Positions 54,703 to 62,786 of a stretch of 64,000 bases of DNA are shown here, piece by piece (positions within the stretch are counted from its first letter, which is position 1; each line of letters begins with the position of its first letter). Made by a program: the position numbers and the translations under genes. The stretch is from the NCBI RefSeq assembly GCF_014645235.1, contig NZ_BMLM01000002.1:604696-668695 (forward strand), read 5' to 3'. Source of the DNA: Agrococcus terreus (GTDB taxonomy: Bacteria > Actinomycetota > Actinomycetes > Actinomycetales > Microbacteriaceae). The notes under the pieces are model-generated. The model had not been told where the DNA came from, searched no databases, and saw only the letters and a list, made by a program, of their open reading frames with translations.

Positions 54703-54902
54703 GCGGCCAGTGGCGCCCCTCGCCGCACCCGTTCTGGTGGCTGCTCGCCGCGATCATCGCACTGGTCTTCCTCCTGACCGGCACGGTGCTCCCGCGGACG
54801 ATCTCGGCCACGCTCTTCGTCATCGCCGCGTTCGGCTGGTTCCGCTCGGGCTCGGTCGAGGCGCCCCGCGAGGGCGGCGGCGCGGACGCGCGCGAGGGCT
54901 GA
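54699..54902 (+). CDS. small two-helix membrane protein
   Basis: A 67-residue protein with two membrane segments (FWWLLAAIIALVFLLTGTVL and ISATLFVIAAFGWFR) and a short charged tail. GTG start overlapping the SDR stop (GTGA). No family recognised; coupling to the SDR is the only clue to its role. Confidence 0.6.
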   Translation: MSGQWRPSPHPFWWLLAAIIALVFLLTGTVLPRTISATLFVIAAFGWFRSGSVEAPREGGGADAREG

Positions 54903-54947
54903 CCGCGCGAGAGCGCCATCCGCGCCGACCCCGTGAGCCTCCGCCCG

Positions 54948-55017
54948 ATCTCAACGGGTCTGCGCGCAGCATCCCGCCCCATGCGGGGCCGTGCTGCGCG
55001 CAGAGCCGTCGGGATCA
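54948..55017. repeat. CTCAACGG-ended palindrome at a convergent gene end
   Basis: GATCTCAACGG ... CCGTCGGGATC ends enclose TCTGCGCGCAGCA (54960-54972) paired with TGCTGCGCGCAGA (54993-55005) and an inner GCCCCATGCGGGGC hairpin. Close relative at 55842-55910. Likely bidirectional terminator; it includes the stop of the nitroreductase gene. Confidence 0.7.
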
Positions 55018-55455
55018 GTGCGCGCGCTCGAGCACGAAGACCGGGATGAGGCGGTCGGTCTTCTCCTGGTAGTCGGCGTAGGGCGGGTAGGCCTCGACCG
55101 ACCGGGCCCACCAGGCGTCGCGCTCGGGACCGTCGGGCAGCTCGCGCGCGATGTAGTCGTGCTTGTGGCCGACGTCGTGGAGCTCGACGTGCGGATGCTT
55201 GCGCATGTTCCAGTACCAGACGGGGTGCTCGGGGGCGCCGCCCTTCGACGCGACGACGGCGTAGTCGCCGTCGTGCTCGACGCGCATGAGCGCGGTCTTC
55301 CGCAGCTTGCCGCTGCGGGCGCCGACCGTCGTCAGGACGATGATCGGCATGCCGTTCATGTCGTTGGCCTCGGCGCCGTTCGTCGCCTCGAACCGCTCCG
55401 CCTGCTCGCGCGCCCATGCGGACGTGCTCGGTGCGTACTCTCCCTGCAGCGGCAT
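55015..55455 (-). CDS. nitroreductase/deazaflavin-dependent family protein
   Basis: A 146-residue split-barrel protein of the Ddn-type (F420-dependent) family: [34 protein letters not shown] and [15 protein letters not shown] are hallmark segments. Characterised relatives use F420H2 to reduce quinones or nitroimidazoles. AAGGAG lies upstream of the ATG. The stop falls in the edge of the convergent palindrome. Confidence 0.88.
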   Translation of the reverse strand: MPLQGEYAPSTSAWAREQAERFEATNGAEANDMNGMPIIVLTTVGARSGKLRKTALMRVEHDGDYAVVASKGGAPEHPVWYWNMRKHPHVELHDVGHKHDYIARELPDGPERDAWWARSVEAYPPYADYQEKTDRLIPVFVLERAH

Positions 55456-55473
55456 CTCATGCTCCTTCGCGTC

Positions 55474-55540
55474 GATCTCAACCGGTTCTGTGGTCGTCCA
55501 AGGGCACTATCCCCTCCGCCGACCACTGACCCGGTTGAGA
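55474..55540. repeat. CTCAACCGG-ended palindromic element
   Basis: GATCTCAACCGG (55474-55485) ... CCCGGTTGAGA (55530-55540) with inner TGTGGTCGTCC/GCCGACCACTG arms. Lies downstream of the 55781 gene and just before the nitroreductase start, where it may terminate the former. Confidence 0.65.
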
Positions 55541-55586
55541 ACGCTCGGGCGGAGGTCGGTGTTCCGCGGCGCGCCGCGGCGGGGCG

Positions 55587-55781
55587 TCAGCCCTTGCGGA
55601 AGTGCGCGCGGATGCGGTCGGCCTGCGCGGGCGTCAGGTGCCACTCCGTGCCGATCTCGTGGCCCTCGAAGGGGCCCTGGCCGTCGGCGGGGTTCCGCAG
55701 GAAGCCGCGGATCTGCTTGCCCTTGCGGTCCATCCCGAGCTCGCGCGAGAGCTCGACGGGCGTGATCGTGGCGTCGTCCAT
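55587..55781 (-). CDS. small hypothetical protein, possible helix-turn-helix
   Basis: A 64-residue protein (DDATITPVELSRELGMDRKG... and TEWHLTPAQADRIRAHFRKG). The ELSRELGMDRKGKQIRGFLR segment looks like a helix-turn-helix and EWHLTPAQADRI like a wing or second helix, so DNA binding is possible. Start supported by TAGCCT six bases before the ATG. Confidence 0.65.
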   Translation of the reverse strand: MDDATITPVELSRELGMDRKGKQIRGFLRNPADGQGPFEGHEIGTEWHLTPAQADRIRAHFRKG

Positions 55782-55793
55782 GCTCCGAGGCTA
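55782..55793 (-). promoter_or_regulatory. leaderless -10 element of the 55781 gene
   Basis: TAGCCT (reverse strand, 55788-55793), six bases, ATG at 55781. Confidence 0.6.
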
Positions 55794-55841
55794 CGCGGCG
55801 TCCGGCTTCCGCCGCGCCGCGAGCGTCACGCCGCCACCTCG

Positions 55842-55910
55842 GATCTCAACGGCTCTGCGCGCACGACGACCCCGGATCCGGGGGCATGCTGCGCACGGAG
55901 CCGTTGAGAT
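55842..55910. repeat. CTCAACGG-ended palindrome between divergent genes
   Basis: GATCTCAACGGCTCTGCGCG ... CGGAGCCGTTGAGAT, with inner CCCCGGATCCGGGG. Same family as 54948-55017, but here it lies upstream of two divergent genes, so it cannot be only a terminator. Confidence 0.7.
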
Positions 55911-55954
55911 GCCGGGGCGCGGCGAGGATGCTGGAGGCCGAGCAGAGGAGCGGC

Positions 55955-56623
55955 ATGGACGCGAGCACGGGCGACGAGCGGATCTCGGGGGCGGACTTCC
56001 ACCGCGCATCCGGGGTCGAGGATTGGCGGATCGTCGCCACCGGCCCGCAGGCGGTGTTCCTGGCGACGTCGCTCGAGCACGCGACATCGCTCGTCGCGCC
56101 GATCGTCGCCGCCGCGGCGAGCGCGGGCGTGCTGCCCGACGTCGACGTGCGCCCGGAGGCGGTGGTGGTGAGCGTGCCGGACCGCGACTTCCAGGGCATC
56201 CCGGCAGGTGCGCCGGCGTTCGCAGCCGAGGTGTCGCGCGCCGCGGCCGAGCGCGGCCTCGCTGCGGATCCGTCGCGCGTGCAGGCGATCCAGCTCTACG
56301 TCGCGCAGCACAGCGGGGCCGACGTGCGGCCGTTCTTCCTCGCGGCGCTCGGCTACGAGCCGCTCGGCGACGGCGACGCCGTCGACCCGCTGCGCCGCGG
56401 CCCGCAGCTGGCCATGAACCCGATCTCCGGCGACGCCGCCGGCCGCGGCCGCACGCACCTCGACGTCTTCGTGCCCGCCGACCAGCGCCAGGTGCGCGTC
56501 GACGCGGCGCTCGCCGCACAGGGCCGCCTCGCCGACGACTCGCGCGCCCCGATGTGGTCGACCCTCGCCTCCCCCGACAACCACGGCGTCGACATCGCCG
56601 GCTGGCCGGACGCGCGCGACTGA
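55955..56623 (+). CDS. VOC/glyoxalase-like protein with pterin-dehydratase-like N-terminus
   Basis: A 222-residue protein. The first 100 residues (ISGADFHRASGVEDWRIVATGPQAVF... and VDVRPEAVVVSVPDRDFQGI) resemble the 4a-hydroxytetrahydrobiopterin dehydratase-like half seen in some actinobacterial glyoxalase-like proteins. The rest resembles a VOC domain (GRTHLDVFVPADQ, DNHGVDIAGWPD). Metal ligands cannot be assigned with confidence. AGAGGAG precedes the ATG. Confidence 0.68.
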   Translation: MDASTGDERISGADFHRASGVEDWRIVATGPQAVFLATSLEHATSLVAPIVAAAASAGVLPDVDVRPEAVVVSVPDRDFQGIPAGAPAFAAEVSRAAAERGLAADPSRVQAIQLYVAQHSGADVRPFFLAALGYEPLGDGDAVDPLRRGPQLAMNPISGDAAGRGRTHLDVFVPADQRQVRVDAALAAQGRLADDSRAPMWSTLASPDNHGVDIAGWPDARD

Positions 56624-56642
56624 CCCGCCGGCCTCCGCCTCC

Positions 56643-56717
56643 CCTGGTCTCAACCGGCTCAGTGGTCGGGCATCGAGCTGAGGTCGATGCCCTATCGATA
56701 GCCGGGTTGAGACCAGG
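56643..56717. repeat. CTCAACCGG-ended palindrome at a convergent gene end
   Basis: Ends CCTGGTCTCAACC (56643-56655) and GGTTGAGACCAGG (56705-56717) are perfect inverted repeats; GGGCATCGA/TCGATGCCC forms an inner stem. Between the convergent 56623 and MHS-transporter genes. Confidence 0.75.
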
Positions 56718-56810
56718 CGGCGGTGCGCGAGCGAGCGGCGGGCGAGCCCGGCTGCCGACCGCACGAGGGCCGACCCGCGACAGCGGACCGGCCCTCGTGG
56801 CGGACGTGCG

Positions 56811-58148
56811 TCAGGCGCTCTGCACGATCTCCTTGTCGCGCACCCGCAGGCGCTCGCCGAAGAAGCCGCCGGCGGCCGTGATGAGCGAGACGATCGCGAG
56901 GATCACCACGGCGGGCCACGACACGGGCTCCTCGTTCAGGCTGATGAGCCAGGTGGCGACGAAGGGCAGGAAGCCCGACAGCGCGCCGGCGATGTTGTAG
57001 CCGAGCGAGACGCCGCTGTAGCGCAGCTCGGGCGGGAAGAGCTCGGTGAGCAGCGCCCCCGTGACGGCGTAGGTGATGGTGAGCAGCGCGATGCCGGCGG
57101 TCACCGCGAACGTGATGGCGAGGGGCGAGCCGGTGTCGATGAGCCAGAACAGCGGCGCCGCGGCGACGGCCGTGAGGATGCCGCCCCAGAACGTCACGCG
57201 GCCCGGACCCATCCGCTCGGCCAGGCGACCGCAGAGCAGGATCACGACGATCTGCGCGCCGGCGGCGATGAGCGTCGCGTTCACCGCGACCTGGCGGTCG
57301 ACGCCCAGCGTGTTCGCCGCGTAGCTCACCACGAAGGTGTTCATGACGTAGAAGCCGCCGACGCCGAGGAAGGCCGCCGCGACCGCGACGATGAGCCGAC
57401 CCCAGGCCTTCGTGAAGACCTGCAGCGCGGGCACCTTCGCGCGCTGGTCGAGGCGCACGAGGTCCTCGAAGATCGGCGACTCCTCGACCTTGAGGCGGAT
57501 CCAGAGCGCGATCGCGAGCAGCGGGAAGGCCGCGAGGAAGGGGAGGCGCCACGCCCACGCGTCGAAGTCGGCGGGCGGGAACAGCAGCACGAGGGCGATC
57601 GCGCCCGACGACATGAGCGTGCCGACGGGGGAGCCCACCTGCACGAGCGCCGCGTAGCGGGCGCGCTGCGACACCGGCGCGTGCTCGATGGCGATCGTCG
57701 TCGCGCCGCCCCACTCGCCGCCGACCGCGAGGCCCTGCAGGAGGCGCAGCGTCACGAGCAGCGCGGGGGCGAGGAGGCCGATGTCGGCGTAGGTCGGCAG
57801 GAGGCCGATGACGCCGGTCGCGATGCCGATGAGCACGATCGTGAGCACGAGCGTGGGGCGGCGGCCCATCCGGTCGCCGAGCACGCCGAAGATGAACGCG
57901 CCGATGGGGCGGGCGGCGAAGCCGACGCCGAAGGTCGCGAGCGATGCGAGCACGGCGGCGCTCGGATCGAGCTCGGTGAAGAAGAGCCGGTTGAACACGA
58001 GCGCGGCGGCTGTGCCGAACAGGAAGTAGTCGTACCACTCGAGCGCGGTGCCGACGAAGGCGGCGCCGGCGATGCGGCGCACGTCCTTGGGGCTGACGAC
58101 GATCTCGTCGGCCGGGGGCGCCGTGGCGGCGCCGTCTGCCTGGGTCAT
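56811..58148 (-). CDS. MFS transporter, metabolite:H+ symporter (MHS) family
   Basis: A 445-residue 12-TM permease. GVLGDRMGRRPTL after TM2 and LAVGGEWGGATTIAIEH are MHS/SP-type signatures; N-terminus AGAAFVGTALEWYDYFLFG is typical of MHS proteins such as ShiA or KgtP. It imports an organic acid, betaine or similar. GAGGAGGAG precedes the ATG. With the PucR regulator and two amidase-type hydrolases next to it, an amide, ureide or cyclic nitrogen compound is a possible substrate. Confidence 0.88.
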   Translation of the reverse strand: MTQADGAATAPPADEIVVSPKDVRRIAGAAFVGTALEWYDYFLFGTAAALVFNRLFFTELDPSAAVLASLATFGVGFAARPIGAFIFGVLGDRMGRRPTLVLTIVLIGIATGVIGLLPTYADIGLLAPALLVTLRLLQGLAVGGEWGGATTIAIEHAPVSQRARYAALVQVGSPVGTLMSSGAIALVLLFPPADFDAWAWRLPFLAAFPLLAIALWIRLKVEESPIFEDLVRLDQRAKVPALQVFTKAWGRLIVAVAAAFLGVGGFYVMNTFVVSYAANTLGVDRQVAVNATLIAAGAQIVVILLCGRLAERMGPGRVTFWGGILTAVAAAPLFWLIDTGSPLAITFAVTAGIALLTITYAVTGALLTELFPPELRYSGVSLGYNIAGALSGFLPFVATWLISLNEEPVSWPAVVILAIVSLITAAGGFFGERLRVRDKEIVQSA

Positions 58149-58360
58149 GGGTTCTCCTCCTCGAGGCCCTGCGCCGTGCGGGACGCCGGGTCGCGGTGCT
58201 GGGATGCGGTGCGAGGGCGACGTCCGCGCGCTGCGGGCCGCCTGCCGGCGATCGCCTCGGCCTCCGCCGGCGTCCTGCCATCGTCGCGGCTGGCGCGGAG
58301 GCGCTCAATGGCGGGGCGACGCGCGTTCGAACCGCTGGATTGTGCAGTCGCCCAGGCGCC

Positions 58361-59575
58361 TCAGGGGTCGGCGGGCGAGTCGCTCGCCCGTGACGCGAGC
58401 AGGACGTGCGCGAGGGCGGCCTCGACGGGCACCTGCACATCGAGCCCGGTCCGGTCACGGAAGGCCGCCAGCCGGTTCAGCACCGTGTTCCGGTGGCAGA
58501 ACACCCGCTTCGCGACGGCGTGGACGGAGCCGGTGTCGAGGTACGCCCGCACCGTGGCGAGGATCGAGGCGCGCTGGTAGCCGGTGAGCTCGTCGAGCGG
58601 TGCGAGGCGCTGCTCGACGAAGCCGGGCACGAGCTCGCCGAGATGGTGCGCGGCGACGGCGGGCCACAGCTCGTCGAGCCCGGCGAGCGCCGAGCCCGCG
58701 GGCGCAGCGTCGAGCAGCGCGAGGGCCGCCCGCGCGCCCTCCGCCACCCCGCGGAGCCCCTCGAGCCTCCGGAGCAGGACGCCCGGCAGCTCGGCGAGCT
58801 CGGCGGGGAGCGGCTCGTCGTCGCGCACCCAGAACACGCAGTACGCGTCGCCGTGGCTGTGCCCGAAGACGGCGCCGGACGCGAGCCGCGCGGCCGCGGC
58901 GCGCTGCACGAGCTCGATGCGCTCGACGGGCACGGCGATGAGGTCGAACTCGGCGTCCGCCGCGACGCCGAGCCCCTGCGCGATCGCGTCGACCGTCGCG
59001 GGCCGCGGCGGATCGCCGCTCAGCAGTCGCGCGAGGTGCCGCTCCGTGGCGAGCCGCGCGTCGCGCTGCATCGCGGCGCGCTCGCGCAGGAACGACTGCT
59101 GCACCTCGTCGACGTACTGCTCGACGACCGTGAGCACCCACTCCACCTGGTCGACGAGCTCGGCGCGCTGCTCCTCGCCGGCGAGCCGCTGCAGCCAGCG
59201 CCACAGCACCCGGAAGTCCAGCCGCACCGCCTCGAGCAGCGCGTCGAGCGGCACGCCCTGGCGCGCCCGGCGCACGCCGAGCGAGGTCGCGAGCGCCGCG
59301 TCGTCGGCCGTCGTCGCGGTGCTGTCCATCCCCGCCGTCGGCGTGGTGCGGCACGAGCCGGCCGCAGGCACGGCGCCGCCCATGCGGGCGACGAGCATCC
59401 GCAGCGTGGCGACGGCGGTGTCTCGGAGGTCGTCCTGGCTCACGGCGTCGCGGTCGTAGAGGGCGCGGGCGCCGAGCTCGGCCATGAAGTCGTCGACCAC
59501 GGCATCCATCTCGGCGTCGAGCCGCGCGACGAGCTCGCGCCAGCCGGCATCCTGCGGCGCGCGTGCGTCGATCAC
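58361..59575 (-). CDS. PucR/CdaR family transcriptional regulator
   Basis: A 404-residue regulator with a variable N-terminal sensory region (GGDEF-like middle is degenerate) and the C-terminal PucR helix-turn-helix, YLDTGSVHAVAKRVFCHRNTVLNRLAAFRDRTGLDVQVPVE. The family often activates purine or other catabolic genes in response to the substrate. GTG start at 59575 with GGGAGGGA upstream. A near-perfect 13-bp inverted repeat lies between it and the divergent amidohydrolase gene. Confidence 0.87.
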   Translation of the reverse strand: MIDARAPQDAGWRELVARLDAEMDAVVDDFMAELGARALYDRDAVSQDDLRDTAVATLRMLVARMGGAVPAAGSCRTTPTAGMDSTATTADDAALATSLGVRRARQGVPLDALLEAVRLDFRVLWRWLQRLAGEEQRAELVDQVEWVLTVVEQYVDEVQQSFLRERAAMQRDARLATERHLARLLSGDPPRPATVDAIAQGLGVAADAEFDLIAVPVERIELVQRAAAARLASGAVFGHSHGDAYCVFWVRDDEPLPAELAELPGVLLRRLEGLRGVAEGARAALALLDAAPAGSALAGLDELWPAVAAHHLGELVPGFVEQRLAPLDELTGYQRASILATVRAYLDTGSVHAVAKRVFCHRNTVLNRLAAFRDRTGLDVQVPVEAALAHVLLASRASDSPADP

Positions 59576-59641
59576 GGGGCTCCCTCCCGCACCGCGGCCG
59601 TCCGCTGTGCGCGTGCACAGCCTAGGGCCCCGTTTCCGTGT

Positions 59642-59689
59642 CGTGCTCGCATTGTCGCTGGCGACCTGCCCAGTTTCAATGGGAGCACG
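59642..59689. promoter_or_regulatory. inverted-repeat operator candidate between pucR-type gene and amidohydrolase
   Basis: CGTGCTCGCATTG (59642-59654) and CAATGGGAGCACG (59677-59689) pair in 12 of 13 positions across 22 bases. A smaller palindrome GTCGCTGGCGAC (59654-59665) lies between them. Location in the divergent gap suggests binding by the PucR-type regulator. Confidence 0.55.
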
Positions 59690-59708
59690 CCAGACGAGGA
59701 GGGCCGAC

Positions 59709-61343
59709 GTGCGCATCGACGCGATCATCGAGGACGCCCGGGTGCGCACGCTCGACCCCGCGCGGCCGACCGCCAGCCGCATCGGCATCTGGGCCGGCCG
59801 CATCGTCGGCCTCGACGAGGAGCTCGACGGCGCGCGCGCCGACGTCGTGCTCGACGCGGGCGGCGCCACCGTGCTCCCCGGCTTCAACGACGCCCACGCC
59901 CACAGCGTGTGGTTCGGGCAGACGCTCGCCGAGGTCGACCTCGCCGCCGAGCGCACGCCCGACGGCGTCTACGACCGGATCCGCGAGGCGTCCGGGCGCT
60001 CGGCCGACGGCGAGTGGATCATCGCCTCCGGCTTCAACCCGCTCGGGCTCGACGGCCGCGTCGACCGCGACGCCCTCGACCGCGCGAGCGACGGCCGGCC
60101 CGTGTGGATCAAGCACGCCTCCGGCCACGCCGCGACGCTCAGCGGGGCGGCGCTGCGCCGCATCGGCGTCGACGACGGCCCGCGAGAGGACCCGCTCGGC
60201 GGGGTCATCGTGCGCGACGAGCGCGGGCGCCCCACGGGGCTGCTCGAGGAGAACGCGATGCGGCTCGTGCAGGACGTGCTGCTCCCCGACCCGCTCGTGC
60301 GGATCGAGGAGGCGCTCGGCCTCGCCACGGCGCAGTACGCCCGCGAGGGCCTCACCTCGGTGACCGACGCGGGCATCGCCGGCGGCTGGATCGGCCACAG
60401 CCCGCGCGAGTTCGCCGCCTACCAGCGCGCCCACGAGCGCGGGCTGCTCCGCACGCGCATGCAGGCGATGGTGACGCTCGACGCCCTCGTCGACCTCGAC
60501 GGCCACGACGACGACCCCCGCGCCGTCGGCCTCACCGCGGGCATCCGCTCGGGCGTGGGCGACGACCGGCTGCAGCTCGGCCCCGTCAAGGTGTTCACCG
60601 ACGGCTCGCTGCTCGGCTCGACCGCCGCGATGAGCGAGGACTACGAGCACGACCACGGCAACCACGGCTACCTGCTCGGCGACCCCGACGAGATGCGGCG
60701 GCGGGTGCTGCGCGCCGCCGCCGGCGGGTGGGCGCTCGCGCTGCACGCGATCGGCGACGCCGCCGTCGAGTACGCGCTCGACGTCATCGACGAGGCGCAG
60801 GCCGCGCACGGCCGCGCCGCGATGCCGAGCCGCATCGAGCACGGGGGCGTCGTGCGCCCGGAGCAGCTCGAGCGGATGGCGGCGCTCGGCGTCTCGCTCG
60901 TGCCGCAGCCGCGGTTCATCGACGAGTTCGGCGACGGGATGGCCGCGAAGCTCGGCGCCGAGCGCACGGGCCGCTCCTACCCGGCCGCGAGCGTGCTGCG
61001 CGCCGGCGCCGTGCTCGCCGGCAGCTCGGACCGCCCGGTCGCGCCCGGCGAGCCGCTGCGCGTGATCCAGTCGTTCGTCGAGCGCCGCACCGAGACGGGG
61101 GCGCAGTACGGGCCCGACGAGCGCCTCTCGGTGACCGAGGCCATTCGCGCCTGCACCGTCGGCGCCGCCGAGGCGACCGGCTGGGCCGGCCGGAAGGGCG
61201 TCCTCGCCCGCGGCGCGCTCGCCGACCTCGTGGTGCTCGGCGACGACCCGCACGCCGTGGCGACCGACCGGATCGGCGCGATCGACGTCGTCGCCACGTA
61301 CGTCGGCGGCGACCCCACGCACGGCGGCCTCGACGCCCGCTGA
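59709..61343 (+). CDS. amidohydrolase (YtcJ-like, metal-dependent)
   Basis: A 544-residue amidohydrolase of the YtcJ/exoenzyme-like group. Metal ligands: His-Ala-His in FNDAHAHSVWFG, His in LHAIGDAA, His in SRIEHGG and Asp in GSSDRPV; KVFTDGSLLGSTAAM carries the carboxylysine-type region. Substrates in this group are diverse amides or imides. GTG at 59709 with GAGGAGGG upstream; a longer upstream frame runs back into the regulator and is not used. It is followed 73 bp later by an M20 hydrolase. Confidence 0.87.
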   Translation: MRIDAIIEDARVRTLDPARPTASRIGIWAGRIVGLDEELDGARADVVLDAGGATVLPGFNDAHAHSVWFGQTLAEVDLAAERTPDGVYDRIREASGRSADGEWIIASGFNPLGLDGRVDRDALDRASDGRPVWIKHASGHAATLSGAALRRIGVDDGPREDPLGGVIVRDERGRPTGLLEENAMRLVQDVLLPDPLVRIEEALGLATAQYAREGLTSVTDAGIAGGWIGHSPREFAAYQRAHERGLLRTRMQAMVTLDALVDLDGHDDDPRAVGLTAGIRSGVGDDRLQLGPVKVFTDGSLLGSTAAMSEDYEHDHGNHGYLLGDPDEMRRRVLRAAAGGWALALHAIGDAAVEYALDVIDEAQAAHGRAAMPSRIEHGGVVRPEQLERMAALGVSLVPQPRFIDEFGDGMAAKLGAERTGRSYPAASVLRAGAVLAGSSDRPVAPGEPLRVIQSFVERRTETGAQYGPDERLSVTEAIRACTVGAAEATGWAGRKGVLARGALADLVVLGDDPHAVATDRIGAIDVVATYVGGDPTHGGLDAR

Positions 61344-61416
61344 CCGATCGACCGCCGCCGCGCTGCGGCGGCCCACGACCATCGGCCGCTCGCGCGGCCC
61401 ATGCCAAGGAGGGCAC

Positions 61417-62673
61417 ATGGACACCGACTTCCTCGAGGACTTCGCCGCGATGTCGACGCACGGCGCGACGCCCGGCGGCGGCGTCGAGCGCGAGGCGGGC
61501 ACACCCGAGGACCACGCCGTGCGCGCGTGGTTCCGCGGCTGGCTCGAGGAGGCGGGCTTCGCCGTGCGCCACGACGCGATCTCGAACCAGTACGGGCTCG
61601 TCGAGCTCGTGCCCGGCGCCCCCTACGTGCTCGTCGGCTCGCACCTCGACTCCCAGCCGCTCGCCGGCCGCTTCGACGGCGCCTACGGCGTGCTCGCCGC
61701 GGCGCACGCCGCGCGCGAGGTCGTGCGCCGCGTCCGCGCGGGCGAGCTGACCGCCGCCTGCAACCTCGCCGTCGTCAACTGGTTCAACGAGGAGGGCAGC
61801 CGCTTCACGCCGAGCATGATGGGCTCGTCGGTGCTCACCGGCTCGCTGCCCCTCGAGACCGCCCTCGCCGCGACCGACCGGGCGGGCGCATCCGTCGCCG
61901 ACGCGATCGCCACCCCGGGCGACGCGCTCGACCTGGCGGTGCCGCCGGTGGCCGCGTACGCCGAGATCCACATCGAGCAGGGCCGCGGGCTCGAGGAGTC
62001 CGGCACGACCATCGGGCTCGTCGACCGCACGTGGGCGGCGAGCAAGTACCGCATCGTCGTGCACGGCGAGCAGAGCCACACGGGCTCGACGATCATGGCC
62101 GACCGCAAGGACGCGCTCTTCGGCGCCGCGCTCCTCATCGTCGCCGCGCGCGAGCTCACCGAGGAGCTGCCCGAGGGGCTCCTGCACTCCTCGGTCTCCG
62201 AGCTCGAGCTCGCCCCGAACTCCCCCGTGACGATCGCCCGCCGGGTGGAGATCAACCTCGACCTCCGCTCGCCCGACGAGGCGGTGCTCGCGCGCGCGAA
62301 CGCGCTGCTCGAGGAGCGCATCGCGCAGGTCGAGCAGCGCGCCCGCGTGCGCGTGGAGCGGCGGCTCACGCACCAGTGGGGGCTGCTGTCGTACCAGCCG
62401 GAGGGCGTCGAGCTCGCGCGGTCGGCGGCGGCCGCGCTCGGGCTCACGCACGCGCCGACCATGACGGTCGCCGGCCACGACTCCACGAACATGAAGGACG
62501 TCGCGCCGACCGTGATGCTCTTCGTGCCGAGCATCCAGGGCATCTCGCACAACGAGGGCGAGGCGACCAGCGACTCGGATGCGCTCGCCGGCGTCGCGCT
62601 CATGACCGAGGTGACGGCGCGGCTCGTGGCCGGTGAGCTCGGCGCCGACGCGGCGTTCGTGCCGGGCCTGTAG
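61417..62673 (+). CDS. Zn-dependent M20 family hydrolase (N-carbamoyl amino acid/allantoate amidohydrolase type)
   Basis: A 418-residue M20 amidase. Zinc ligands and signatures: GSHLDSQPLAGRFDG, NEEGSRFTPSMMGS, AYAEIHIEQGRGLEESG, HGEQSHTGSTIMADRKDAL and the C-terminal AGHDSTNM / SHNEGE. These mark the hydantoinase-type group that hydrolyses ureido compounds (N-carbamoyl amino acids, allantoate, beta-ureidopropionate). AAGGAGGGCAC precedes the ATG. Together with the amidohydrolase, PucR regulator and MHS transporter it suggests a nitrogen-compound catabolic locus. Confidence 0.9.
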   Translation: MDTDFLEDFAAMSTHGATPGGGVEREAGTPEDHAVRAWFRGWLEEAGFAVRHDAISNQYGLVELVPGAPYVLVGSHLDSQPLAGRFDGAYGVLAAAHAAREVVRRVRAGELTAACNLAVVNWFNEEGSRFTPSMMGSSVLTGSLPLETALAATDRAGASVADAIATPGDALDLAVPPVAAYAEIHIEQGRGLEESGTTIGLVDRTWAASKYRIVVHGEQSHTGSTIMADRKDALFGAALLIVAARELTEELPEGLLHSSVSELELAPNSPVTIARRVEINLDLRSPDEAVLARANALLEERIAQVEQRARVRVERRLTHQWGLLSYQPEGVELARSAAAALGLTHAPTMTVAGHDSTNMKDVAPTVMLFVPSIQGISHNEGEATSDSDALAGVALMTEVTARLVAGELGADAAFVPGL

Positions 62674-62691
62674 CGCCCCGCCCCGCTGTTC

Positions 62692-62764
62692 CTGGTCTCA
62701 ACCGGCTCAGTGGTCGGCCGAGGGGATGATCCGCTTGCCCTGCCAATGGCCCGGTTGAGACTGG
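62692..62764. repeat. CTCAACCGG-ended palindrome at a convergent gene end
   Basis: CTGGTCTCAACCGG ... CCGGTTGAGACTGG ends (13/14 paired), with CAGTGGTCGGCCGAGGGGAT inside as in the 42201 copy, but the right inner arm has diverged. Lies between the M20 hydrolase and the helicase gene. Confidence 0.7.
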
Positions 62765-62786
62765 ACAGAGCCAGCGCGAAGCCGGG

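Noticed and set aside
58406-61750. 1114-codon plus-strand frame over the PucR and amidohydrolase genes
   Set aside because: Arg-rich shadow; the annotated genes carry complete family motifs.
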